Notes under the pieces: generated by a model
What the model saw: the letters and a program-made list of their open reading frames with translations, nothing else
Databases searched by the model: none
What the model was told of the DNA's origin: nothing
Position numbers and translations under genes: made by a program
In this document: positions 16,381-25,849 of the stretch, in pieces
Layout of the letters: each line of letters starts with the position of its first letter
Numbering within the stretch: the stretch's first letter is position 1
Source: Acidobacteriota bacterium
GTDB lineage: Bacteria > Acidobacteriota > Terriglobia > Terriglobales > Acidobacteriaceae
DNA length: 64,000 bases
Direction of reading: 5' to 3'
Assembly: GCA_021813745.1 (NCBI GenBank)
Contig: JAKAJO010000025.1
Span: 1-64,000, forward strand

Positions 16381-17136
16381 TCAAAAAAGCCCGCGCGCAG
16401 CTTCCATTCCGCCAGCTGTCACCGGCTCCAGCAGATGCGGCCCATTGCCTTGAAGCTTTGCCACCCGCCATGCCTTCATCTCCTCAGAAGGCAATGGCTT
16501 TACCAGGTCGACCGGCAGATGCGATGGGTCAGCCGGCGCCAGCCATCGTTCGTAGTCTCTGGGTTCAAGAATGAGCGGACATCGGTTGTGAAATGGCTCG
16601 AGCAGCTCATTGGGATCGGTGGTGATGATGCTGAAGCTCTCCACGATCATTTCGTTGCTGCGCACATCGTTGCCCTTCCATCGATCCCAGATGCCACCGA
16701 AGGCAAAGAGACGATCATCCTGCATGGCCACCACCCAGGGCTTGCTGATCTTCTTTTTCTCCTCTTCCTTGGTAAGGGGCTCCCACTCGTAGAAGAAGTT
16801 GGCGGGTATCAGGCAACGTCGATGCCTCCATGGTTCGCGCCACGCGCCGCTGGTCGCCAGCTTGTCTGATCGTGCATTGATGGAGCTGAAGCTAGCCTTT
16901 GGCCCACGGGACCAATAGGGCACAAGCCCCCATTTCATCAGCACCACGACGCGCTCTCCGGTCTCGTCGTCAAGGCGCACCACCGGCTGGATGCTTTCCG
17001 GAGCAATGTTGTAGGAGGGCGTGAAGCAGAGGTGCTGCATCTCGTAGTACTCCTCATTGAACACATCCGTATTGTGGGTGCGAAACCACTCTGCGATGCG
17101 CTGCTTGTCTGACCGACGCCCGTAACGTCCACACAT
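16381..17136 (-). CDS. SOS response-associated peptidase-like (SRAP / YedK / HMCES) protein
   Basis: SRAP proteins crosslink to abasic sites in single-stranded DNA through the amino group of Cys2. The protein starts MCGRYGR if ATG 17136 is used, placing the catalytic Cys directly after the initiator Met; an ATG 18 nt upstream would bury it, so 17136 is chosen. Other conserved elements are SYNIAPESIQPVVR, MKWGLVPYWSRGP, INARSDKL, RCLIPANFFYEW and the active-site His in EPFHNRCPLIL. The 251-residue length is normal. It is divergent from the imuA-imuB-dnaE2 damage-tolerance cassette and shares its upstream DNA, which fits a common SOS control. Confidence 0.93.
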   Translation of the reverse strand: MCGRYGRRSDKQRIAEWFRTHNTDVFNEEYYEMQHLCFTPSYNIAPESIQPVVRLDDETGERVVVLMKWGLVPYWSRGPKASFSSINARSDKLATSGAWREPWRHRRCLIPANFFYEWEPLTKEEEKKKISKPWVVAMQDDRLFAFGGIWDRWKGNDVRSNEMIVESFSIITTDPNELLEPFHNRCPLILEPRDYERWLAPADPSHLPVDLVKPLPSEEMKAWRVAKLQGNGPHLLEPVTAGGMEAARGLF

Positions 17137-17197
17137 AGGCTTCAGTGTAGCCAAAGAACAAAATAAACAACTTTATTTCAGGGGCTTGGCATTGTTT

Positions 17198-17263
17198 TGC
17201 ACTGGGATAAGTGCAGTGTGGTCTTGCAGAGATGGGCAGGAAAGGCGAATATAAGGCGAATAT
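17198..17263. promoter_or_regulatory. Divergent SOS-type control region with inverted and tandem repeats
   Basis: The 133 bp between SRAP (minus) and imuA (plus) carry TGCACT-gggata-AGTGCA at 17198-17215 (perfect 6-bp arms) and a perfect tandem repeat of aaggcgaatat at 17242-17263, ending 6 bp before the imuA ATG. Either could be a LexA-type operator. I cannot match them to a known acidobacterial LexA box; the assignment rests on position between two damage-response units. Confidence 0.45.
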
Positions 17264-17269
17264 TGTTCC

Positions 17270-18307
17270 ATGCCTTCCGCCTCCACAATTCGGCACCAGA
17301 TTGAATCCGCTCTTGCCCACCGCATTCCCTCTGCCCTGACCCCGGCGGTGAAGGTCAGCAGACCGGTCACACCGACGGGGGTCACTGCGGTCGACACACT
17401 GCTCGAAGGAGGCATCCCGATTGGCGCAATCACAGAACTGTCCGGCCCTGAGTGCAGTGGAAGAACCTCACTGGCCCTCTCGTTGATAGCCCGTATCACT
17501 CACTCGGATCGAGTGGCCGCCTGGGTTGACGTATCGGATGCACTGCACCCCGAATCCGCAGCCGCCGCCGGAGTTGATCTGGACCGGCTGCTGTGGGTCC
17601 GATGTGGAGTCGTTCCGGAAAAGAAGCGAGATGACGCCCACTATCAGTTTGTGCTTCCGGAGAAGTATATGGTTCCGCCGCCCGCGATCAAAGGTCTGCA
17701 CGGTGGTGGCTGCGGTGGGCACCCGCGTGGAGAGACCAAGGGACTTGCCGCGGCGATTGGCGGCTTGTTGCACGCGGAGATAGCCGCTGCGAGTCGCCCG
17801 ACACCGCAGCCGGGCATGTCCCGGAAGCAGGCAGATTCGGCACAGGCAACCCATCCGCGCGGGCGCGGCATGAGCCTGCACGCGCCGCAGGACAAGCCAT
17901 GGGCACGCATCGAGCAGGGACTTCGTGTTAGCGATCTTCTCCTGCAGGCGGGTGGATTCAGCGCCATTGTTCTGGACTTCGGCAGCATTGCGCCTGAGTA
18001 CGCATCGCGTGTCCCACTGGCAACGTGGTTTCGGTATCGGGCGGCAGCGGAGCGTACGCAGACAAGCCTCGTGGTGCTGACGCAGCATGCGTGCACCAAG
18101 AGCAGCGCGGAGTTGCTGTTGCAGTTTCAATCTGCCACTGGAAGGGAAGACGAGCGCACCGTGTTTACGGGAATGGCATATTGCGTTGAAGTGGAGCGGC
18201 ACCGCTTTGCATCACACCCTGCCAACGCTGCTTCGATGCGCAAGCCTCCGCAGAGGGCAACCATCGGACATTGGGCAAGTCATTCTGCCTGGGCAGGTGC
18301 TCGATGA
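17270..18307 (+). CDS. imuA: ImuA-like RecA-family protein of the mutagenesis cassette
   Basis: The 345-residue protein is a RecA-like ATPase-fold protein and the first gene of the imuA-imuB-dnaE2 cassette, where ImuA supports translesion synthesis by ImuB and DnaE2. The RecA core is visible as VDTLLEGGIPIGAITELSGP, the P-loop GPECSGRTS, WVDVSDALHP and SAIVLDFGS. The P-loop lysine is replaced by Arg65. A Gly- and charge-rich insertion sits around residues 130-200. It overlaps imuB by 4 nt. No Shine-Dalgarno precedes ATG 17270 (a tandem repeat is there instead), so the exact start is uncertain. Confidence 0.82.
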   Translation: MPSASTIRHQIESALAHRIPSALTPAVKVSRPVTPTGVTAVDTLLEGGIPIGAITELSGPECSGRTSLALSLIARITHSDRVAAWVDVSDALHPESAAAAGVDLDRLLWVRCGVVPEKKRDDAHYQFVLPEKYMVPPPAIKGLHGGGCGGHPRGETKGLAAAIGGLLHAEIAAASRPTPQPGMSRKQADSAQATHPRGRGMSLHAPQDKPWARIEQGLRVSDLLLQAGGFSAIVLDFGSIAPEYASRVPLATWFRYRAAAERTQTSLVVLTQHACTKSSAELLLQFQSATGREDERTVFTGMAYCVEVERHRFASHPANAASMRKPPQRATIGHWASHSAWAGAR

Positions 18308-19818
18308 GCCGGACCGCAGAGCTCTATGCCTGCATCTATGCGCGAGATTTTCCCGCGCAGGCGCAGCTGCGACTGAGGCCAGCACTGCGCAGCCGCGCAT
18401 GCGCTGTGCTGGATGGCAGCCCCCCGCTGCAACAGGTATGTGTGGCAAATGCCGCGGCGAAGGCGCTGGGGGTGGAGCATGGGATGACGCAGGTTGAGCT
18501 TGAGGCCTTTCCCGCAGTTGCGGTGCTGCAGCGCGCGCCAGACGAAGAAGCAACCGCGAAAGCCGCGATTCTGGACTGTGCAAGTCATTTCTCGCCACGC
18601 GTGGAAGACTGCAGCATTGCAGGCACATGCGCATACGTCATCGACATTGCAGGAACCGGCAAGCTGTTCGGATCGCCTGAAACTCTTGCGTGCGACCTTC
18701 TCAGGCGCATCTGCGAACTGGGCATCGAGGCGTGCATCGCCGTGAGTGGCAACTTTGATGCTGCTCTGTCCCTGGCAAAGGGGTTGTCGCCGGAAGCGCC
18801 GGTACAAGTGATCCCTCGCGGTGAAGAATGCACCGCACTTGCCTCCTTGCCGCTGATGGTGCTTGATCTGACTGCCGAACAAAAGGAGACCTTTGCACTC
18901 TGGGGCATCTCGACGCTGGGCACCCTGGCGGCACTTCCAGAAAAAGATCTCGTAGCGCGATTAGGCCAGGAGGGAAAGCGTCTGCGTCAGTTGGCGCGAG
19001 GAGAAAAGAACCATCTATTCAAGCCCCTTGAGCAGGGCTTGACGCTCAAAGAACACATGGAGCTCGACTCACCGATTGAATCGCTTGATGCCCTGCTCTT
19101 TATCGTCCGTCTTCTTCTGGAACAAGTTATCTTGCGCGCCATCACTCAATTGGTTGTGCTGGCTTCGGTGACCCTGACGCTGGATCTGGATGGAGGCATG
19201 ACACACTCGCAAACGGTGCGTCCCGCGTTGCCTGGTAATGACCGGCAGTTCTGGTTGAAGCTGCTCCATCTGGATCTGGCAGCACACCCACCATCGGCCG
19301 CCATTCTGGGCGCAACACTGAACGCCGAGACCGGCAGCCCCCGTGTAGCACAACTTGGATTGTTCGCGCCGCAACTGCCTGAGCCCGGACGACTGGATCT
19401 GACGCTGGCGCGCATCCGGGCCGTTGTTGGAGAGGAAAACGCAGGCCGTGCCGTACTGCAAGATACGCATCAGCCCGATCGATTCCGCGTGGAGCCGTTC
19501 TCAATTCCTGCAGCGCAGACTGGCAAATGTGCAGCGGTGCCAGCCCGGCCAGCGATGCGCTGGTTGAGACCTATGGTGACTGTGTCCGTGACATGCCAAG
19601 ATACGCAGCCGGCAGCGTTTGTCTTTCGAGCAGCGCGCTACACGGTCGCGCGAGCATATGGGCCATGGCAGTCCAGCGGGGAATGGTGGAATCCAATGCA
19701 TTGGGCGCGGGAAGAGTGGGATGTGATAGCGCGTACGCGCGACGGGGCCATGCTGTACTGTTGCCTGGCACGCGACCTGATTCATGCACAGTGGCAAATG
19801 GTGGCTTTGTATGACTGA
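18304..19818 (+). CDS. imuB: ImuB, inactive Y-family polymerase-like mutagenesis protein
   Basis: The 504-residue protein has the Y-family (DinB/UmuC) fold without its catalytic residues: the N-terminal strand reads ELYACIYARDF where active enzymes have HVDMD, and the SxDE motif is replaced by CAYVIDIAG. The helix-hairpin-helix region (LWGISTLGTLAALPEKDLVA) and a C-terminal tail follow. In known cassettes ImuB links the error-prone polymerase DnaE2 to the sliding clamp. It overlaps imuA by 4 nt and dnaE2 by 8 nt, so the three are probably translationally coupled. Confidence 0.9.
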   Translation: MSRTAELYACIYARDFPAQAQLRLRPALRSRACAVLDGSPPLQQVCVANAAAKALGVEHGMTQVELEAFPAVAVLQRAPDEEATAKAAILDCASHFSPRVEDCSIAGTCAYVIDIAGTGKLFGSPETLACDLLRRICELGIEACIAVSGNFDAALSLAKGLSPEAPVQVIPRGEECTALASLPLMVLDLTAEQKETFALWGISTLGTLAALPEKDLVARLGQEGKRLRQLARGEKNHLFKPLEQGLTLKEHMELDSPIESLDALLFIVRLLLEQVILRAITQLVVLASVTLTLDLDGGMTHSQTVRPALPGNDRQFWLKLLHLDLAAHPPSAAILGATLNAETGSPRVAQLGLFAPQLPEPGRLDLTLARIRAVVGEENAGRAVLQDTHQPDRFRVEPFSIPAAQTGKCAAVPARPAMRWLRPMVTVSVTCQDTQPAAFVFRAARYTVARAYGPWQSSGEWWNPMHWAREEWDVIARTRDGAMLYCCLARDLIHAQWQMVALYD

Positions 19819-22800
19819 GTATGTTGAGCTGCATGCTGCGAGCGCATTCAGCTTCCTGCAAGCTGCCGCACAACCTGAAAGCCTGATGGAGCGCGCCGCG
19901 GAACTTGAAATACCGTCGATGGCCCTGCTGGACCACAACGGTGTCTACGGCGCCGCACGATTCCATACATCTGGCAAGCGCAGCGGTGTCCGTGCGCACA
20001 TCGGCGCTGAGGTCTCCGTCTCCTCGCTGGGATCGCGCCTGCAGCCTGCAACCTGGCTGCCCCATCAACATCTCGAAGAACCGGTACGGCTTCCGCTGCT
20101 GTGCGCCTCGCGCGCCGGCTACCAGAATCTATGCCAGCTCATTACGCAGTTCAAGATGCGTGAGAGAAGCAAGGGCGCCGGCGCGGCAACCCTGGACGAC
20201 CTGAGCCAATATGCAACCGGCCTGATTTGCCTCACGGGCGGGGATGAGGGACCTCTGGCTGCAGCACTCCACAGTGGCGGTGAAGCGGCGGGCCGTGAAG
20301 TGGCGGAGCAGTTGGTACGAATCTTCGGGCGGGAGCAGGTCTTCATTGAATTGCAGCGCCATGGGGAACGCGCAGAGGAGTGGCGCAATCAGGCGGCACT
20401 CCGCATTGCGCAGGCACTGAAGCTGCCCGTTTTGGCCACCAATGGGGTACGCTACGCAACGGCGTATGACCGCGAGATTCAGGATCTATTCACGGCAATT
20501 CGCCACCATGTTCAACTGGATCAGGCCGGACGCCTCCTCACACTGAATGCCCAACGGCATTTGAAGGCTGCGTGCGAGATGGCGGATCTTTTCCGCGACA
20601 TTCCGGGAGCGGTGGAGAACAGCGTTGTCCTTTCCTCGCGACTCGACTTCCAACTCGATGACCTTGGGTATGAGTTTCCACGCTACCCGGTTCCGGATGG
20701 CGAGACGATGGACAGCTTTCTGCGCAAGCGCACCGCAGAGGGCATTGAGCGGCGGTATGGACCGAAGAACGATCACGTGCTGATGGAACGGGCCAAAAAA
20801 CAGGTGGACCATGAGCTTGGTTTGATCGCAAAACTCGGCTTCGCCGGATATTTTTTGATTGTCTGGGACATCATCCGCTTCTGCAAGGCGCACGGCATCC
20901 TGGTGCAGGGCCGGGGCAGTGCTGCCAATTCCGCCGTCTGCTATTGCCTGGAAATCACGGCGATCGATCCTGTGGGAATGGAACTGCTTTTTGAGCGATT
21001 CCTCTCTGAGAGCCGCAACGAGTGGCCGGACATCGATCTTGATCTTCCGTCGGAAAAGCAGCGCGAACAGGCCATTCAGTATATCTACCAGCGATACGGC
21101 GAGCTGGGTGCTGCCATGACCGCCAACGTCATTTCCTACCGGGGCAAATCGGCTGCGAGAGAGACCGGCAAGGCTCTGGGCTTCGACGAAGATACACTTG
21201 GACGTCTTTCAAGCCTTGTCAGCCAATGGGAGTGGCGCGGCCAGACGGACACGATGGCGCATTCGTTTCAGCACGCAGGCTTCGATATCCATCACCCGCG
21301 GATCGCCAAATATCTTGAGTTGTCGATGCGCATTCAGGACCTGCCTCGACACCTTGGGCAGCATAGTGGTGGCATGGTCATCTGCCAGGGAAAGCTGAAT
21401 CATGTCGTGCCATTAGAGCGTGCCACCATGCCAGGCCGAACTGTGGTTCAGTGGGACAAGGAAGATTGTGCTGATCTGGGCATCATCAAGGTAGACCTGC
21501 TGGGCCTCGGCATGATGGCGGTGCTGAAAGACTGTCTCGAATTGATCCCCGAGCATTATGGTGAGCGAATCGACCTTGCCCAGTTGCCGCAGGATGGCGC
21601 GGTATATCGCGTTCTGCAGCAGGCCGACACGGTGGGCATGTTTCAGGTTGAAAGCAGAGCGCAGATGGCTTCGCTCCCGCGCAATTATCCCGAGCGCTTT
21701 TACGATCTCGTGGTACAGGTTGCGATCATCCGGCCAGGACCGATTGTCGGCCAGATGATGCATCCCTACATGCGACGCCGGCAAAAGCGGGAAGCGATTA
21801 CGTATCCTCATCCTTCCCTCGAACCTGTTCTGAAGCGAACACTCGGAGTGCCGCTCTTTCAGGAACAGCTTTTGCGCATCGCCATGACAGTTGCTGATTT
21901 TTCTGGTGCGGAGGCTGAAGAACTGCGGCGTGCGGTCGGGATGCGTCGCTCGTGGGAGCGCATGCGGAATCTTGAAGGGAAGCTGCGCGCCGGCATGGCG
22001 GCAAAGGGTATCGATGCCACCACACAGGATACGATCGTGCAACAGATCAGCTCATTTGCGCTTTACGGATTTCCTGAATCGCACGCCGCCAGCTTTGCCT
22101 TGATCGCGTATGCCTCAGCCTATCTGAAGGTGCATTATCTTGCTGCGTTCACCTGTGCCCTTCTCAATAATCAGCCCATGGGATTCTATGTGCCCGCTGT
22201 GCTGGTGAAGGATGCACAACGCCACGGCCTTCGTGTAAAACCTATTGACGTGCAGGCATCCGATTGGCCTTGCACCATCGAGCACGAAACGGATGGATCA
22301 CTCTCTCTGCGCATGGGGCTGGGATATGCAAAAGGCCTGAGCAGGTCCGCAGCCGAGATGCTGCGAGAGACGCGCGCGCGGGATGGCTTTTTTCACTCCG
22401 CGGACGATCTGGCGCAGCGTGTGCCTTATCTGGCGCGTAAAGAGCTGAATCGGCTGGCACAAATTGGGGCGCTCAATGGACTTGAAGGTATCCGGCACCG
22501 GCGTGATGCTCTTTGGCAGGTTGAACGGGCGGGCAAGCTGGAGGGTCCGTTATTCCGACAGAACTGTACAGCTCTGCGCGAAACCTCAGGGGCGCTACCC
22601 TTGCAACAGATGAATATTGAAGAGCGCCTGATGGCAGACTATGCGGGAACGGGGCTGACGACAGGCAGGCACCCACTGTATTACCGACGCGCAGCTCTGC
22701 GTGAACAAAACGTTCTCTCCGCTGAAGAGTTGCGATCCTGCCGCGACGGCGAACATGTCCGGATAGCTGGGTGTGTCATTGCGCGTCAGCGACCCGGAAC

Positions 22801-23026
22801 TGCGAAGGGCTTCATCTTTATTTCCATGGAAGATGAAACGGGCATTGCCAACGTGATTGTCACGCCCGCCCTCTATGAAAGAGACCGGCTGACCGTTTCA
22901 CGCAGCCGGTTTCTTCTGGTGGAAGGGCCGCTCCAAAACCAGGACAACGTCATCCACGTCAAAGCAACCCGTTTGACATCGCTCGCGTACAGCAACCTCG
23001 CGGTCACTTCGCATGATTTTCATTGA
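19811..23026 (+). CDS. dnaE2: Error-prone DNA polymerase DnaE2
   Basis: The 1071-residue protein is a C-family DNA polymerase of the DnaE2 type, which copies damaged DNA with low fidelity. Visible in order: a degenerate PHP domain (YVELHAASAFSFLQAA, ALLDHNGVYGAARF), the palm with VQGRGSAANSAVCYCL and the catalytic aspartates in WPDIDLDLPSEKQRE, and the fingers/little-finger region (GVPLFQEQLLRIAMTVADFS, FPESHAASFALIAYASAYLK). A helix-hairpin-helix region and an OB-fold (VRIAGCVIARQRPGTAKGFI) finish the protein. It is the last gene of the imuA-imuB-dnaE2 operon. The start at 19811 overlaps the imuB stop. Confidence 0.95.
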   Translation: MTEYVELHAASAFSFLQAAAQPESLMERAAELEIPSMALLDHNGVYGAARFHTSGKRSGVRAHIGAEVSVSSLGSRLQPATWLPHQHLEEPVRLPLLCASRAGYQNLCQLITQFKMRERSKGAGAATLDDLSQYATGLICLTGGDEGPLAAALHSGGEAAGREVAEQLVRIFGREQVFIELQRHGERAEEWRNQAALRIAQALKLPVLATNGVRYATAYDREIQDLFTAIRHHVQLDQAGRLLTLNAQRHLKAACEMADLFRDIPGAVENSVVLSSRLDFQLDDLGYEFPRYPVPDGETMDSFLRKRTAEGIERRYGPKNDHVLMERAKKQVDHELGLIAKLGFAGYFLIVWDIIRFCKAHGILVQGRGSAANSAVCYCLEITAIDPVGMELLFERFLSESRNEWPDIDLDLPSEKQREQAIQYIYQRYGELGAAMTANVISYRGKSAARETGKALGFDEDTLGRLSSLVSQWEWRGQTDTMAHSFQHAGFDIHHPRIAKYLELSMRIQDLPRHLGQHSGGMVICQGKLNHVVPLERATMPGRTVVQWDKEDCADLGIIKVDLLGLGMMAVLKDCLELIPEHYGERIDLAQLPQDGAVYRVLQQADTVGMFQVESRAQMASLPRNYPERFYDLVVQVAIIRPGPIVGQMMHPYMRRRQKREAITYPHPSLEPVLKRTLGVPLFQEQLLRIAMTVADFSGAEAEELRRAVGMRRSWERMRNLEGKLRAGMAAKGIDATTQDTIVQQISSFALYGFPESHAASFALIAYASAYLKVHYLAAFTCALLNNQPMGFYVPAVLVKDAQRHGLRVKPIDVQASDWPCTIEHETDGSLSLRMGLGYAKGLSRSAAEMLRETRARDGFFHSADDLAQRVPYLARKELNRLAQIGALNGLEGIRHRRDALWQVERAGKLEGPLFRQNCTALRETSGALPLQQMNIEERLMADYAGTGLTTGRHPLYYRRAALREQNVLSAEELRSCRDGEHVRIAGCVIARQRPGTAKGFIFISMEDETGIANVIVTPALYERDRLTVSRSRFLLVEGPLQNQDNVIHVKATRLTSLAYSNLAVTSHDFH

Positions 23027-23115
23027 TTTCATGGGAGGAAGAACCGCTGGAAGCACGGTGTTGCGCACCGCAAGACCCGCCTTCCGCACGTCTCGTTCGT
23101 GGGGGATCCGAGGCG

Positions 23116-23277
23116 TCCTTCGGAAGCTATGACGTTGATGAGTCAACGCACACGCTGACCCACCACGTGCAGGGTTCGAATACCGGCGATCAGATCGTTG
23201 GCAAGGATCTGCCTCGCAACTATCAACTCACAAGAGATGGCCGCCTCATCATTCGCCCCGCTGAGTCAGATGAGCTT
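23116..23277 (+). pseudogene. Remnant of a lipocalin-like domain protein
   Basis: In a frame running past the dnaE2 stop, the residues SFGSYDVDESTHTLTHHVQG and then GKDLPRNYQLTRDGRLII resemble the C-terminal beta-strands of lipocalin-like domain proteins, whose full length is roughly 150 residues. Neither an N-terminal half nor a proper start is present. I read it as a decayed fragment rather than a gene. It marks the start of a stretch of debris after the mutagenesis cassette. Confidence 0.4.
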
Positions 23278-23942
23278 GGTCGGTCGTGTGGGCACGGTAC
23301 TGATCCATCGCACCACCTGAAATAGAGCAAAGGCGATGTCTTTGGCAAATCTTCCCCATTCCGCGCTGACGCCTGAGGATATCCGGGTGGCATCGTCAGC
23401 ATGGGAAATGACGCTCACAGCCCGTTGGCGGCGTTGAGAGATGCGTCTTTCGGTGGCGCAGCGATCTTGCCCTGGATGGCATAGCCCATCGCGGCGCGGT
23501 GCCGAGGGGTTGAGCCAGCCTGGCGCTGAGCGCCAAAAGCACTGCTGCGATGCAGGTAGCGAGCGAGACGGCCAGCACCCGCTCAGGTCCGGCGCACCGT
23601 TCGCATGAATGGCTGGATCGTGGACTTGCCGCCTTGACGGGAGACGGCCGCCGAAGAGTGTCGTATCGTTTGTCGATTCGTACAATCGAGCGACTGTCCA
23701 TTTCACAGCAGTTCCGGAGAAGGCTTGCCGATTTGCGGGACATCATTGAAATTCGGCGCTGATTTCAGCGCACCTTTGCGAAGCTCCAACAACTCACTCA
23801 TGTAGTTCGATGGAAGCCCCATCTCGCCTTTCGCTGAGGCTGGTGAGCGAGCCCGCGAAATCAAAATGACTCGGTGTGATGAAAGTCACTGATTGCGGAC
23901 GCACCTACATGGCAAATTGGCCAACAGGGCAATGGAGTGGCA
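23278..23942. other. Gap without a clear gene
   Basis: Several overlapping short frames on both strands have no coherent protein features. The minus-strand frame at 23396-23746 includes a hydrophobic run (VLAVSLATCIAAVLLALSA) but no homology I can name. With the fragment just upstream, this looks like degraded DNA. The last ~60 bp should hold the arsR promoter. Confidence 0.45.
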
Positions 23943-24236
23943 ATGGATAAGCGACAAACGTTTGCGAAACAGGCAAGGATGCTGAAGGCTCTTGCTCACG
24001 AGTCACGGCTACTGATTGTAGACCGGCTTAGCCGTGGCGAGAGTTCGGTTGGAGAGCTCCGAGAGCTCGTTGGCGGCGACCTGTCGACTGTCTCGAAGCA
24101 CTTAGCATTATTGCGCGCACATGGAATCGTCGAAGATCGTCGTGAGGGAACCTCCGTGTACTATCGGCTGGTCACCCCCTGCGTATGTAACTTCTTCACC
24201 TGCGCGACGCAGGTTCTGAAGGAACGTTCGAGGTGA
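23943..24236 (+). CDS. ArsR/SmtB-family regulator with C-terminal cysteines
   Basis: The 97-residue winged-helix protein shows the ArsR pattern: MLKALAHESRLLIVDRLSRG, then the recognition helix in VGGDLSTVSKHLALLRAHGI and the wing VEDRREGTSVYYRLV. The C-terminus TPCVCNFFTC has three cysteines that could bind metal, metalloid or a thiol signal, so it may be a true metalloregulator. The usual ELCVCDL site of arsenic ArsRs is absent from the recognition region. ATG 23943 has GGAG 7 nt upstream. It precedes the TolC-HlyD-ABC operon by ~180 bp and could control it. A 42-codon frame at 24240 lies between them without recognisable identity. Confidence 0.82.
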   Translation: MDKRQTFAKQARMLKALAHESRLLIVDRLSRGESSVGELRELVGGDLSTVSKHLALLRAHGIVEDRREGTSVYYRLVTPCVCNFFTCATQVLKERSR

Positions 24237-24418
24237 GCAATGAAGAGCCTGATTCTCGGTCCAAGTTGCACGGTGTTAGAAGCTGTGAAGATCGTGCGGC
24301 TCGCTTTGGCAACGAAAGTTATTGGAGATGGAGAGCCGATTTTCGAGGCGCTGCAAAACGCCAGGTGAGGGCAACTCACCATTCGGCGAAAAGCTGGCGA
24401 TGCAGTCAGGTGAATGCA

Positions 24419-25822
24419 ATGAGAGTATTCCCGATAAGAAGATACTTTGATCTCCCTCCAGGAGGGAGAAGAACCTCCCTGTTCAGGTGCTTGACCTGGG
24501 CGTTCTCATCGGCTCTGTTGGCGATCCTGTGGGGCGCGACGCAGGCCGCAGCACAGACAACCGTGGAGGATCTGGCAACTGCCTATCAGCAGGCGGCAGG
24601 CACCTCTCCGATCATTGCGCAAGCTCGCGCACAGCTGGATGCGGAGCTGGCTGGTAAACCTCTGGCGCGTTCGACGTTGCTTCCTCATGTCAATGCCTTT
24701 ACCAGCGGGGGCATGTACACGGGACGCGTAACCGGCTTCGGCGCTCAAACCATTTCCACCGGTTATCATTCCGATGTCTTCAGCGCCAGTCTCACGGAGT
24801 CTCTGTTCGATGGTCAGAGCCTCGTTGCCCTGAAGCAGGCGGACAGCAGGATTCAGGCCAGTGAGGCAGCCCTCGCCTATGCGCAGCAAGTCGTTGCGCT
24901 GGAGGTCACACAGGCTTATTTCGGTGTGCTCCAGGCGGAGGCTAGCGAGCGAGTCGCGCAGCAGCAGGTCGATCTGCTCAAGAGCATTTATGACCAGACG
25001 AATACCAGCCTGAAAGTTGGGACCGGCGACATCATCACCGTCCAGGAGGCCCAGGCGCAACTCGACGCCGCAAATGCGGATTTGATAGCAGCAAAGAATG
25101 CTGTTGCGGTGGCCAGGAATCAGTTGGCACGTCTCACACACAATCCGATCGGGACTCTGCGGGACGTCACGACTCTTGAAGCAATGGGTCCCCAGCCGGA
25201 TACGGCGGATGCCTGGGTTGCCGCCGCAGTCAAGAACCAGCCTCTCTTGCAGCAAGCAAGGGCAACACTTCATGTTTCCGAACAGCAGGTTCAGTACGCG
25301 CAGCGAGCACGATGGCCCACCCTGACCTTAAGCGGGGTCGGGCAACATGCGGCAGGTACATTGATACCGCCCGTCGCCATCGACCAGGTGGGTGCATCGC
25401 TGAACCTTTCCGTTCCGATTTTCGAAGGCGGACACACACGCGCAAGTATTCACCAGGCACAGGCACTGGCGCGAGCCAGCCGGGAGAATGTGGCGAATAC
25501 GCAGGACCAGATCACGGTCGATACGCAGACGGCATTCCTCGATCTTGAAAACAGCGTTGCCCAGTATCACGCAGCTCAGCAATCCATCACTTCTGCGGAG
25601 ATCTCGCTCGCGGGCACGCGCAAGGGCTACGAGATTGGGAGCCGGTCGATCATCGATCTGCTGACTGCGACAACAAACTATGCGGCGGCGCAGCGCAACT
25701 ACTATCTGGCTCTTTATACGCAACTGGTGGCCAGAACCCAGCTCAAGGCGGCAGCGGGGGTATTGACGCCTCTGGATATTGAACACATCAACTCTCTTCT
25801 CGATGGCAGCACCTCGAATTGA
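24419..25822 (+). CDS. TolC-family outer membrane efflux protein
   Basis: The protein has about 467 residues. A signal peptide (LTWAFSSALLAILWGATQAA) is followed by two OEP-type repeats rich in long helices: TTVEDLATAYQQAAGTSP and VALEVTQAYFGVLQAEASER in the first, FLDLENSVAQYHAAQQSITS and GYEIGSRSIIDLLTATTNYA in the second. TolC proteins form the outer membrane channel of tripartite pumps. It is the first gene of a five-gene efflux operon and ends 27 bp before the HlyD gene. The chosen start at 24419 is the first that gives a signal peptide. Confidence 0.88.
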   Translation: MRVFPIRRYFDLPPGGRRTSLFRCLTWAFSSALLAILWGATQAAAQTTVEDLATAYQQAAGTSPIIAQARAQLDAELAGKPLARSTLLPHVNAFTSGGMYTGRVTGFGAQTISTGYHSDVFSASLTESLFDGQSLVALKQADSRIQASEAALAYAQQVVALEVTQAYFGVLQAEASERVAQQQVDLLKSIYDQTNTSLKVGTGDIITVQEAQAQLDAANADLIAAKNAVAVARNQLARLTHNPIGTLRDVTTLEAMGPQPDTADAWVAAAVKNQPLLQQARATLHVSEQQVQYAQRARWPTLTLSGVGQHAAGTLIPPVAIDQVGASLNLSVPIFEGGHTRASIHQAQALARASRENVANTQDQITVDTQTAFLDLENSVAQYHAAQQSITSAEISLAGTRKGYEIGSRSIIDLLTATTNYAAAQRNYYLALYTQLVARTQLKAAAGVLTPLDIEHINSLLDGSTSN

Positions 25823-25849
25823 GCAGGAACACGAGTTGAAGGAGTCCTT

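Noticed and set aside
24240..24368. Small frame MKSLILGPSCTVLEAVKIVR... after arsR
   Set aside because: 42 codons, faint resemblance to small thioredoxin-like proteins only at its first residues, no active-site CxxC.
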